Origin: Clostridia bacterium
GTDB taxonomy: Bacteria > Bacillota > Clostridia > UBA1381
Length of the DNA: 6,755 nucleotides
Assembly: GCA_017380475.1 (NCBI GenBank)
Contig: JAFODX010000188.1
Span: forward strand, 1-6,755
Reading direction: 5' to 3'
Shown piece after piece: positions 1 to 5,524 of the stretch. A model generated the notes under the pieces. The model worked only from the letters and a program-made list of their open reading frames with translations. It made no database searches and was not told where the DNA came from. The stretch's first letter is position 1; the number at the start of each line of letters is the position of its first letter. The position numbers and the translations under genes were made by a program.

Positions 1-480
1 CTTGTGGCCATAGGTCGCTCGCCATATACCAACTGGATGGGACACCTCACGGCTGCCGATGAGGAGGCGGTGATGCGTGCTATGACCATAGCGGGTGTTG
101 CCCATATGGCTGACCGCAGGGTGGACACAATGTCGGATGGCGAGTGCCAAAGGGTGATGATTGCCCGAGCCCTGGCGCAGGATACTCGAGTGATACTCCT
201 TGACGAGCCCACGGCATTTCTCGACCTGCCCAACCGCTATGAGCTATGCACGCTGCTTAGTCGCTTAGCCCACGACGAGGGTAAGTGCATCATATTCTCG
301 ACACACGAGTTGGATATAGCTCTATCGCTTGCCGATAGCATAGCCTTGGTCGACACCCCACATTTAGTACATTTGCCCACCGAGAAGATGATACAATCAC
401 GAAACATCGAGCGTCTCTTCGACACCCAATATGTATCGTTTGATGCTGAGACAAGGTCTATTAGGCTAAATATGAAGTAG
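1..480 (+). CDS. ABC transporter ATP-binding protein, FecE/BtuD type (3' part only)
   Basis: This is the C-terminal 159 residues of an ATPase subunit that probably powers import of an iron chelate, haem or cobalamin across the inner membrane. The frame is open to the left edge, so the true start, Walker A and Q-loop lie outside the window; the GTG at position 4 is internal. Visible, numbering from base 1: the signature motif as MSDGEC (44-49) followed by QRVMIARAL, Walker B VILLDEP (64-70, Asp68 and catalytic Glu69), the D-loop (about 72-75) and the switch histidine in STHELD (His102). MSDGEC is a variant of LSGGQ; from memory it is common in Bacteroidales members of this family. The ending RLFDTQYVSFD followed by a short tail fits FecE-like proteins. 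The substrate cannot be read from the fragment; permease and binding-protein genes would be expected upstream. Base composition is clearly more GC-rich than the genes after position 800. Confidence 0.9.
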   Translation, partial: LVAIGRSPYTNWMGHLTAADEEAVMRAMTIAGVAHMADRRVDTMSDGECQRVMIARALAQDTRVILLDEPTAFLDLPNRYELCTLLSRLAHDEGKCIIFSTHELDIALSLADSIALVDTPHLVHLPTEKMIQSRNIERLFDTQYVSFDAETRSIRLNMK

Positions 481-518
481 GAACATTGCTATTGGGTGCT
501 ACAATTTTTGAAAAAGAT

Positions 519-549
519 TTTGCCAAATAGATTTTTTTATCTACCTTTG
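519..549 (+). promoter_or_regulatory. Bacteroidetes-type promoter of the tRNA-Glu gene
   Basis: A TTTG at 519-522 and TACCTTTG at 542-549 are separated by 19 bp. This matches the TTTG / TAnnTTTG consensus for the primary sigma factor of Bacteroidetes. Transcription would start near 555, leaving a leader of roughly 35 nt before the tRNA at 592. There is no E. coli-type TTGACA/TATAAT pair here. The element is strong evidence for the phylum of the left part of the window. Confidence 0.8.
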
Positions 550-591
550 CACCGCTAATTTGCTCTTTATACCAAAGGGCTTTAGTGGTTT

Positions 592-663
592 GGTCCGTTC
601 GTCTATCGGTTAGGACACAAGATTTTCATTCTTGAAAGACGAGTTCGACTCTCGTACGGACTA
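592..663 (+). tRNA. tRNA-Glu (anticodon UUC)
   Basis: The sequence folds into a full cloverleaf. The acceptor stem is GGTCCGT (592-598) with ACGGACT (656-662), closing with a G-U wobble. T8-C9 is followed by a D-stem GTC/GAC with a GGTTAG loop. The anticodon stem is CAAGA (618-622) with TCTTG (630-634), and the loop TTTTCAT (623-629) gives anticodon TTC at 625-627, which reads GAA and GAG. The T-stem is ACGAG/CTCGT around TTCGACT. The discriminator is A663. It is followed by CAC, so the CCA end is not encoded and must be added after transcription. The gene has its own promoter at 519-549 and no visible tRNA neighbours. Confidence 0.96.
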
Positions 664-800
664 CACTTGGCGCGTTACATCTCGTGATGTAGTGCGTGCG
701 GTTAACAGATTTTTTAGGAGCGGGCAATAGCCTATCCGACAGCGACTACGGTCGTCGAATAGCCACCGCAGGCTACAGCAACTTTTATATTGCAGCGGTT
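664..800. other. unassigned stretch leading into the Bacteroidetes/Clostridia junction
   Basis: Apart from the 671-696 hairpin I recognise nothing here. From 693 to the junction one forward frame is open (it reads [18 protein letters not shown] and on), just after an in-frame TAG at 690-692. No Shine-Dalgarno is visible, though Bacteroidetes genes often lack one. The composition resembles the left part of the window, so it could be the start of a Bacteroidales gene cut off by the join, or non-coding. A short direct repeat TTATAT (785-790 and 799-804) flanks the place where TopA homology begins. Confidence 0.4.
671..696 (+). other. stem-loop downstream of tRNA-Glu, possible terminator
   Basis: CGCGTTACATC (671-681) can pair along all 11 positions with GATGTAGTGCG (686-696), using two G-U wobbles, around the tetraloop TCGT. 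It starts 8 nt after the tRNA end, where a terminator or 3'-processing element would be expected. The nearest T-run (710-715) begins 13 nt after the stem, so this is not a canonical Rho-independent terminator. Confidence 0.4.
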
Positions 801-1760
801 ATATGGGAGCGTTTTGCGGCAAGTCAGATGGAGAGTGCCGAATACAGAATTACTACAGCAGAAATAGATGCAAAGGGACACACATTCCGTGCAACGGGTT
901 CAGAGATTACGTTCAAGGGTTATATGAGCGTATATGTTGAATCAGCTGATACAAAAGAAGAAAAGACAAAGGCATTGCCGAAATTATCAGATAAAGAAGA
1001 AGTGCTTTTACAAAAATCGGAAAGCAAACAGCATTTCACACAGCCGCCTGCACGTTTTTCGGATGCATCACTTATCCGTGAGCTTGAAGAAAACGGCATA
1101 GGCAGACCGTCAACATATGCTCCGACAATTACAACAATTGTATCACGGGGATACGTTCAGAGAGTCAAAAAACAGCTTATTCCGACAGAACTCGGAAACG
1201 TCACAACCGATATAATGAAGCAGAGCTTCAAGGATATAGTTGACGTTGAGTTTACTGCAAATATGGAACAGCAGCTTGACGATGTAGAAGACGGTGCAAC
1301 AGGCTATGTAAAGGTATTAAAGGAATTCTATCCTCCGTTTGAGAAGAGCCTTGAGATAGCACACGAAACAGTTAAAAAGGTCGAGATAAAAGACAAGGTT
1401 TCTGACGTTTTGTGCGACAAGTGCGGAAGAAATATGGTTTACAAGGTAAGTAAGTTCGGTAAATTCCTTGCTTGCCCGGGTTATCCGGAATGTAAAAACA
1501 CAATGGCAATACGTGTTACAACAGGCGCAAAATGCCCGAAATGCGGTAGCGAAGTACTTGTTAAGCAGTCGAAGAAGGGCAAGACCTACTATGGCTGTGA
1601 AAAGTGGCCGAAGTGCGATTTTATGGCGTGGGACGAACCGTTAAAGGACGAAAAGTGCCCTGAATGCGGCGGTGTTCTTATGAAGAAAACGGGTCGTGGT
1701 GCAAAGACCTATTGTTATAACGAAAACTGTAATTACGAGCGAAAGAATACAAAGAAATGA
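696..1760 (+). CDS. topA: DNA topoisomerase I, C-terminal part, 5'-truncated and fused to foreign sequence
   Basis: Type IA topoisomerase I relaxes negative supercoils by single-strand cleavage and passage. Numbering from the GTG at 696, TopA similarity begins near residue 36 ([11 protein letters not shown], the conserved W-E-R-F-x-A-S-Q-M region). It continues through the conserved GIGRPSTYA (134-142) and ends in three four-cysteine zinc fingers: C240/C243/C260/C266, C280/C283/C301/C307 and C321/C324/C340/C345. Full-length clostridial TopA is about 690-700 residues. Here the TOPRIM domain and the catalytic tyrosine region are missing, so this product could not cleave DNA. Residues 1 to about 34 do not resemble TopA and have the composition of the Bacteroidetes-like DNA to the left. 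The GTG start has no ribosome binding site and only marks the open frame. The real gene presumably began upstream in another genome or contig. It overlaps trmFO by 4 bases (ATGA), which suggests translational coupling. Family identity is certain; an intact gene start is not. Confidence 0.9.
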   Translation: MRLTDFLGAGNSLSDSDYGRRIATAGYSNFYIAAVIWERFAASQMESAEYRITTAEIDAKGHTFRATGSEITFKGYMSVYVESADTKEEKTKALPKLSDKEEVLLQKSESKQHFTQPPARFSDASLIRELEENGIGRPSTYAPTITTIVSRGYVQRVKKQLIPTELGNVTTDIMKQSFKDIVDVEFTANMEQQLDDVEDGATGYVKVLKEFYPPFEKSLEIAHETVKKVEIKDKVSDVLCDKCGRNMVYKVSKFGKFLACPGYPECKNTMAIRVTTGAKCPKCGSEVLVKQSKKGKTYYGCEKWPKCDFMAWDEPLKDEKCPECGGVLMKKTGRGAKTYCYNENCNYERKNTKK

Positions 1761-3067
1761 ATGAAACAGTAAAAGTAATCGGTGCAGGTCTGGCGGGCTG
1801 TGAAGCAGCGCTCCAGCTTGCAGACCGGGGCATAAAAGTAAAGCTTTACGAAATGAAACCGAAAAAATTCTCACCTGCGCACAAGAGTGAGAATTTTGCT
1901 GAACTTGTATGTTCAAATTCATTGAAAGCTGACAGGGTAGAAAACGCTTGCGGACTGCTGAAGGAAGAAATGCGTCATTTTAATTCTGTTATGATGCAGG
2001 CGGCGGATATAAGCCGTGTTCCGGCAGGAGGTGCATTGGCTGTTGACCGTGATGTGTTTTCAGGTTTTATAACCGATAAAATCAAATCACACCCGAATAT
2101 AGAGGTTATATCTGATGAGGTTAGTGAGATTAACCCTGATGAATATACAATAATCGCAACAGGACCGCTCACATCTGATGCATTGTCACAGGCAATAATT
2201 GAGCTTACAGGCGAGAGCGGACTTTCGTTTTATGATGCGGCAGCACCCATAATAACAGAGGAAAGCATAGACAAGGACAAAGTGTTCCGTGCTGCCAGGT
2301 ATGACCGTGGAACAGCCGATTATATTAATTGTCCTATGACAAAGGAAGAATATACTGCATTTTATAACGAGCTTGTAAACGCTGAAACGGCAGAGCTTAA
2401 AGGCTTTGAAAACAGTAAGGTTTTTGAGGGGTGTATGCCTGTTGAGGTTATGGCAAAGCGTGGCTTTGAAACACTTACTTTCGGCCCGTTAAAGCCTGTA
2501 GGACTTACTAACCCCAAAACAGGCAAGGACGACAGCTACGCTGTAGTACAGCTCCGTCAGGATAACAGTGAGGGTACACTCTATAACCTTGTAGGGTTTC
2601 AGACAAACCTCAAATGGGGCGAGCAGAAACGTGTATTTTCAATGATACCGGGGCTTTTGAATGCAGAATTTGTTCGCTATGGTGTTATGCATCGTAACAC
2701 ATTTATAAACTCACCGAAACTGCTTGATAAATACTACCGTATGCGTAAGTATCCAAAGGTGTATTTTGCAGGGCAGATAACAGGCGTTGAAGGCTATGTT
2801 GAGTCTGCATCAAGCGGAATTATGGCAGGATATAATATGGCGTGCAACCTGTTGGGAAAGCCTATGGCAGAGCTTGATAATATGACTGTTACAGGAGCAT
2901 TGGTAAATTATATATCAAACGAAACAGTAACGGATTTCCAGCCTATGAACGCTAACTTCGGAATAGTTATGGGACTTGATATAAAAATCCGCAAGAAGCA
3001 GGAGCGTTATGCGAAAATAGCAGAGCGTGCACTCATGGAGATTAAGAAGATACCGACAGATGTTTAA
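1757..3067 (+). CDS. trmFO: methylenetetrahydrofolate--tRNA-(uracil-5-)-methyltransferase TrmFO
   Basis: This flavoprotein makes 5-methyluridine at position 54 of the tRNA T-loop. It uses 5,10-methylenetetrahydrofolate as carbon donor and FAD/NAD(P)H as reductant, in the cytoplasm. The 436 residues match the usual length. The N-terminus has the FAD-binding [13 protein letters not shown] (residues 7-19) followed by KLYEMKP. The family motif around FAELVCSNS contains Cys52, and [14 protein letters not shown] contains Cys226; these match the two functional cysteines (53 and 226) of the B. subtilis enzyme. The C-terminus has [18 protein letters not shown], the second cofactor-binding segment. The ATG at 1757 overlaps the topA stop, and topA-trmFO (gid) adjacency is also found in B. 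subtilis. The protein looks complete with no missing motifs. Confidence 0.97.
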   Translation: MNETVKVIGAGLAGCEAALQLADRGIKVKLYEMKPKKFSPAHKSENFAELVCSNSLKADRVENACGLLKEEMRHFNSVMMQAADISRVPAGGALAVDRDVFSGFITDKIKSHPNIEVISDEVSEINPDEYTIIATGPLTSDALSQAIIELTGESGLSFYDAAAPIITEESIDKDKVFRAARYDRGTADYINCPMTKEEYTAFYNELVNAETAELKGFENSKVFEGCMPVEVMAKRGFETLTFGPLKPVGLTNPKTGKDDSYAVVQLRQDNSEGTLYNLVGFQTNLKWGEQKRVFSMIPGLLNAEFVRYGVMHRNTFINSPKLLDKYYRMRKYPKVYFAGQITGVEGYVESASSGIMAGYNMACNLLGKPMAELDNMTVTGALVNYISNETVTDFQPMNANFGIVMGLDIKIRKKQERYAKIAERALMEIKKIPTDV

Positions 3068-3072
3068 AAACA

Positions 3073-3078
3073 AGAGGG
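3073..3078 (+). promoter_or_regulatory. ribosome binding site of the 74-residue membrane protein gene
   Basis: AGAGGG lies 7 nt before the ATG at 3086 and supports translation of this short gene, which could otherwise be dismissed. Confidence 0.65.
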
Positions 3079-3085
3079 ATTCACA

Positions 3086-3310
3086 ATGAAAGAAACAGAA
3101 ATTAAAGAAAAAGAAACGAACAAAGAACCTGAGTCAATGGCACCGTATGTTAACGAGAAAGTAAAATACTATCTTGTGGCTTTGGTTGTAATTCTTTGTA
3201 TAATAACGGTATTCTGCGTTATATTCGGTTCTGAAAAGGAAAACAACGGAAAAACGGGTGCAGTACCGACAAGATATACAGTTGTTTCGGCTGACACTGT
3301 AAATACATAA
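3086..3310 (+). CDS. small single-pass membrane protein of unknown function
   Basis: I do not recognise a family. The 74-residue product has a highly charged N-terminal segment rich in Lys and Glu (residues 1-27, ending YVNEKVK). One strongly hydrophobic helix follows (about 28-48, YYLVALVVILCIITVFCVIF). The tail of about 25 residues is polar (SEKENNGKTG and on) and ends without a recognisable domain. There is no lipobox or clear cleavage site, so it is more likely an anchored protein than a secreted one; topology cannot be fixed from charge alone. It starts 18 bp after the trmFO stop with a good ribosome binding site, and gpr begins 59 bp later, so it is probably co-transcribed with trmFO. 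Its codon use matches the surrounding genes, so I take it to be real. Any link to sporulation rests only on its neighbour gpr. Confidence 0.7.
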   Translation: MKETEIKEKETNKEPESMAPYVNEKVKYYLVALVVILCIITVFCVIFGSEKENNGKTGAVPTRYTVVSADTVNT

Positions 3311-3335
3311 AAAAATCCCGTATAGCAAACACTAA

Positions 3336-3356
3336 CCTTATATTTTATGTATAAGG
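3336..3356 (+). promoter_or_regulatory. AT-rich stem-loop covering part of the gpr ribosome binding site
   Basis: CCTTATA (3336-3342) is complementary to TATAAGG (3350-3356) across a 7-nt loop. The right arm contains the AAGG of the gpr Shine-Dalgarno (AAGGAGAG, 3353-3360), which sits 9 nt before the ATG at 3370. In RNA the stem would partly hide the ribosome binding site. It is only 7 bp and mostly A-U, so a regulatory role is an inference. Confidence 0.35.
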
Positions 3357-3369
3357 AGAGTTTTGTAAA

Positions 3370-4218
3370 ATGGGAATAAGAACAGATATGGCGGTTGAGG
3401 CACACGAGCTTTCACGTGGCGAGGCAAAGGAGATTGACGGTGTAAAGCTTGAGTCTCTTGCACACGGCAGCATTACTCGTACTGTTGTAGATATACTTGA
3501 CGATAACGGTGCAAGAACACTCGGCAAGATGAAGGGCAGATATGTAACGATTGATGCACCCGACTTAAAGCACAGCAGTGACGATTACGAAAAGGTATGC
3601 ACTATGCTTGCAAATGAGTTGAGGGAAATGTGTGGTAACAGCAAAACAACACTTGTTGTAGGACTCGGCAACCGTGCAATCACGCCTGACGCATTAGGCT
3701 CGGAGGTTGTCGATAAGCTTCTTATAACATCGCATATCAAAAAGCATATGCCGGATGTGTTTGACGAAAACTACAGTAATGTATCGGCTATTGCACCGGG
3801 TGTTATGGGCACAACCGGTATAGAAACCGTTGAGATTGTAAAAGGCGTTATAGATACCGTAAGACCTGATACAGTAATTGCTATTGATGCTTTGGCAGGG
3901 GCAGATATAAACCGTGTCACGACAAGTATACAGATAGCTGATACCGGCATTGCGCCCGGTTCAGGTGTAGGTAATCACCGTAACGGACTTAACGAAGATT
4001 CGCTTGGCGTAAAAGTTATTGCGGTGGGTGTTCCCACAGTAATTGCGGCAGAGCTTTTAGGCGGCGAAAACCTTGCTGATGAATTCAAATCGCTTATGGT
4101 TACGACAAACGATATTGATATGATAATCAAACGTATGTCAAAAACCGTTGCAAACGGAATAAATATGGCACTTCATAAAAACCTGAGCCTTAAAGAAGCG
4201 GAGGAGCTTGTCGGCTGA
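3370..4218 (+). CDS. gpr: spore germination protease GPR (peptidase family A25)
   Basis: GPR cleaves the small acid-soluble proteins (SASPs) that coat spore DNA, releasing amino acids at germination. It is made in the forespore as an inactive zymogen that self-processes. Family motifs are clear: RTDMAVEA (4-11), GRYVTI (56-61), VVGLGN (96-101), TPDALG (105-110), APGVMGTTGIE (142-152), IAIDALA (170-176) and GIAPGSGVGN (193-202). The two aspartates equivalent to the proposed catalytic pair of the Bacillus enzyme are Asp107 and Asp173. The Bacillus enzyme processes itself within VRTD-LAVEA; the matching site here is after Asp6, so the propeptide would be only about 6 residues against about 15 in Bacillus. 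At 282 residues it is shorter than Bacillus GPR (about 370) but complete in motifs. The start ATG is fixed by AAGGAGAG 9 nt upstream. In Bacillus the gene is under sigma-G; I found no convincing sigma-G promoter in the 59-bp gap. The gene shows that the right-hand organism forms spores or descends from one that did. Confidence 0.96.
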   Translation: MGIRTDMAVEAHELSRGEAKEIDGVKLESLAHGSITRTVVDILDDNGARTLGKMKGRYVTIDAPDLKHSSDDYEKVCTMLANELREMCGNSKTTLVVGLGNRAITPDALGSEVVDKLLITSHIKKHMPDVFDENYSNVSAIAPGVMGTTGIETVEIVKGVIDTVRPDTVIAIDALAGADINRVTTSIQIADTGIAPGSGVGNHRNGLNEDSLGVKVIAVGVPTVIAAELLGGENLADEFKSLMVTTNDIDMIIKRMSKTVANGINMALHKNLSLKEAEELVG

Positions 4219-4228
4219 CAGGTTTTTT
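4207..4228 (+). terminator. Rho-independent terminator overlapping the end of gpr
   Basis: CTTGTC (4207-4212) pairs with GACAGG (4217-4222, one G-U) around GGCT and is followed directly by six T (4223-4228). The gpr stop codon TGA (4216-4218) lies in the loop and right arm. The stem is short, so termination may be partial, with the next gene 24 bp further on partly served by read-through. The T-run can alternatively pair with the A-run at 4232-4238 just before the ymfF ribosome binding site, which would compete with the terminator. Confidence 0.45.
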
Positions 4229-4236
4229 CTGAAAAA

Positions 4237-4242
4237 AAGGAG
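4237..4242 (+). promoter_or_regulatory. ribosome binding site of the ymfF-like gene
   Basis: AAGGAG sits 9 nt before the ATG at 4252 and decides that start. It directly follows a run of A residues that can pair with the T-run of the gpr terminator. Confidence 0.7.
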
Positions 4243-4251
4243 AACTGTAAT

Positions 4252-5523
4252 ATGGAAACAGTAAAAATCAATAACAACATCAAACTGAACTATATCAGTA
4301 TGACAAAGCTTAAAACTACATCGGTTGGTGTGTATATACACCGTCCGTTAAATCGCACGGATGCATCTTACAATGCACTGTTACCGATGGTTTTAAAGAG
4401 TGCATCACGACTTTATCCGTCACGTGAGGCAATTGCAGAGCATCTTGATAACCTCTATGGTGCAACGATGGGGTCTGCTACGATGAAGATAGGTGAAGAC
4501 CATATCATTTATTTTGATGCAGAAACAATATCAGATAAATATACCCCGAACGGTGAAAAGCTTTTATCGGAGCTTTTAAAGCTATTGATGTCTGTAATAT
4601 TTGACCCGAAGTCAGAAAACGGCGGTTTTGATGTGACAATAACGGAGCAGGAAAAGAAAAACGCACTTGACAAGATTGATGCCGTTATAAATGATAAGCG
4701 TCAATATGCGTCATTACGATGTCAGGCAGAAACCGCACGTGGTACAAACTTTGAGATTATGCGTTTTGGTGACAAAGAAACCTTATCAGAGATAACTGCA
4801 AAATCCTTGTATGACTATTACAAGTCAATAATAAATTCATCGGTTATTGATATTTATGTCTGCGGAGATGCTGACTTAAAAGAGGCAGAAAAAACAGTGC
4901 GTGAGTATATTAAAGACATAGAGTTTTCAGATGCTTCTGTTACACGAACCGAAATAATAACACGTGAAGTTGAAAATATAAACGAAGTTACGGAACGAAT
5001 GGATGTAACACAGGGCAAGCTTGCAATGGGTTATATTACCAATATCAAACCGGGTGACAGCGACAGCTATGCACAGACTGTATTTAACAGTGTTTTCGGT
5101 GCAGGTGCACATTCAAAACTGTTTAACAATGTGCGTGAAAAACTTTCGCTTGCATATTATGCTTCATCACAGCTTGAAAAGCAAAAAGGTATGATTATAG
5201 TCAATGCAGGAATAGAGTTTGAAAATTTTGAAAAAGCACGTGACGAGGTTATGGCACAGCTTGAAGAGATTAAAAACGGTAATATTTCGGAGCACGAATT
5301 TGAATCGAGTATAAATGCGATTTTAAACACATTAAGCTCATATTATGATGATCAGCGTGCTTTGGCGGCATTCTATCTGTCACAGTCGGTTGCAGGGACG
5401 AATGTAAGCCTTGAAGACTATATAGAAAACATCAAAGAAGTAACAGTAGAGGACGTGGTGGCAGTGGCGAAGAAGCTACAGCTTGACACAGTTTACTTCC
5501 TCAACGGACAGAAGGGAGAATAA
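4252..5523 (+). CDS. ymfF: M16 family peptidase-like protein without zinc site, YmfF-like (EF-P modification-associated)
   Basis: The 423-residue protein has the two-domain M16B fold, but no HXXEH zinc-binding motif appears in its N-terminal domain. Where the motif would be expected (about residues 40-55) it reads NALLPMVLKSAS, followed by LYPSREAIAEHLDNLYGA (55-72), the hallmark of the YmfF branch. The C-terminal domain has the glycine-containing FGAGAHSKLFNNVREK (282-297) and LSLAYYASS (298-306). These correspond to the substrate-binding segment that non-catalytic M16 partners supply. M16B enzymes commonly work as an inactive/active pair, and the next gene, 1 bp downstream, has the intact motif. 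In B. subtilis the ymfF-ymfH-ymfI operon is tied to 5-aminopentanol modification of elongation factor P (databases write YfmF). Whether this pair does that here is inferred from homology only. The predicted location is cytoplasmic, with no signal peptide. Confidence 0.88.
   Translation: METVKINNNIKLNYISMTKLKTTSVGVYIHRPLNRTDASYNALLPMVLKSASRLYPSREAIAEHLDNLYGATMGSATMKIGEDHIIYFDAETISDKYTPNGEKLLSELLKLLMSVIFDPKSENGGFDVTITEQEKKNALDKIDAVINDKRQYASLRCQAETARGTNFEIMRFGDKETLSEITAKSLYDYYKSIINSSVIDIYVCGDADLKEAEKTVREYIKDIEFSDASVTRTEIITREVENINEVTERMDVTQGKLAMGYITNIKPGDSDSYAQTVFNSVFGAGAHSKLFNNVREKLSLAYYASSQLEKQKGMIIVNAGIEFENFEKARDEVMAQLEEIKNGNISEHEFESSINAILNTLSSYYDDQRALAAFYLSQSVAGTNVSLEDYIENIKEVTVEDVVAVAKKLQLDTVYFLNGQKGE
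5512..5518 (+). promoter_or_regulatory. ribosome binding site of the ymfH-like gene, inside the end of ymfF
   Basis: AAGGGAG lies within the last codons of the upstream gene, 6 nt before the ATG at 5525. It fixes the start of the second M16 gene and points to coupled translation. Confidence 0.65.
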
Positions 5524-5524
5524 T

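Noticed and set aside
592..800. tRNA-Glu as the attachment site of an integrated element, with the foreign DNA starting after it
   Set aside because: The change in sequence type lies more than 100 bp past the tRNA end. No repeat of the tRNA 3' end is visible downstream, and no integrase or excisionase is present. The genes to the right are housekeeping genes, not cargo.
1641..1922. Reverse-strand open frame of 93 codons across the topA/trmFO boundary
   Set aside because: It lies opposite two well-recognised genes, covers the zinc-finger codons, has no ribosome binding site and reads as low-complexity hydrophobic sequence. It is an antisense shadow.
3311..3369. Sigma-G promoter upstream of gpr (GTATA at 3320-3324 with a TATGTA-like element near 3346)
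   Set aside because: The spacing and -10 match are poor, and a start site here would fall at or beyond the ribosome binding site. A forespore promoter is expected from biology but is not supported by this sequence.
3134..3405. Reverse-strand frames opposite the small membrane protein
   Set aside because: They are Cys/Tyr-rich products typical of antisense reading of AT-rich coding DNA, without initiation signals. The forward 74-codon frame has a ribosome binding site and a sensible membrane protein layout.
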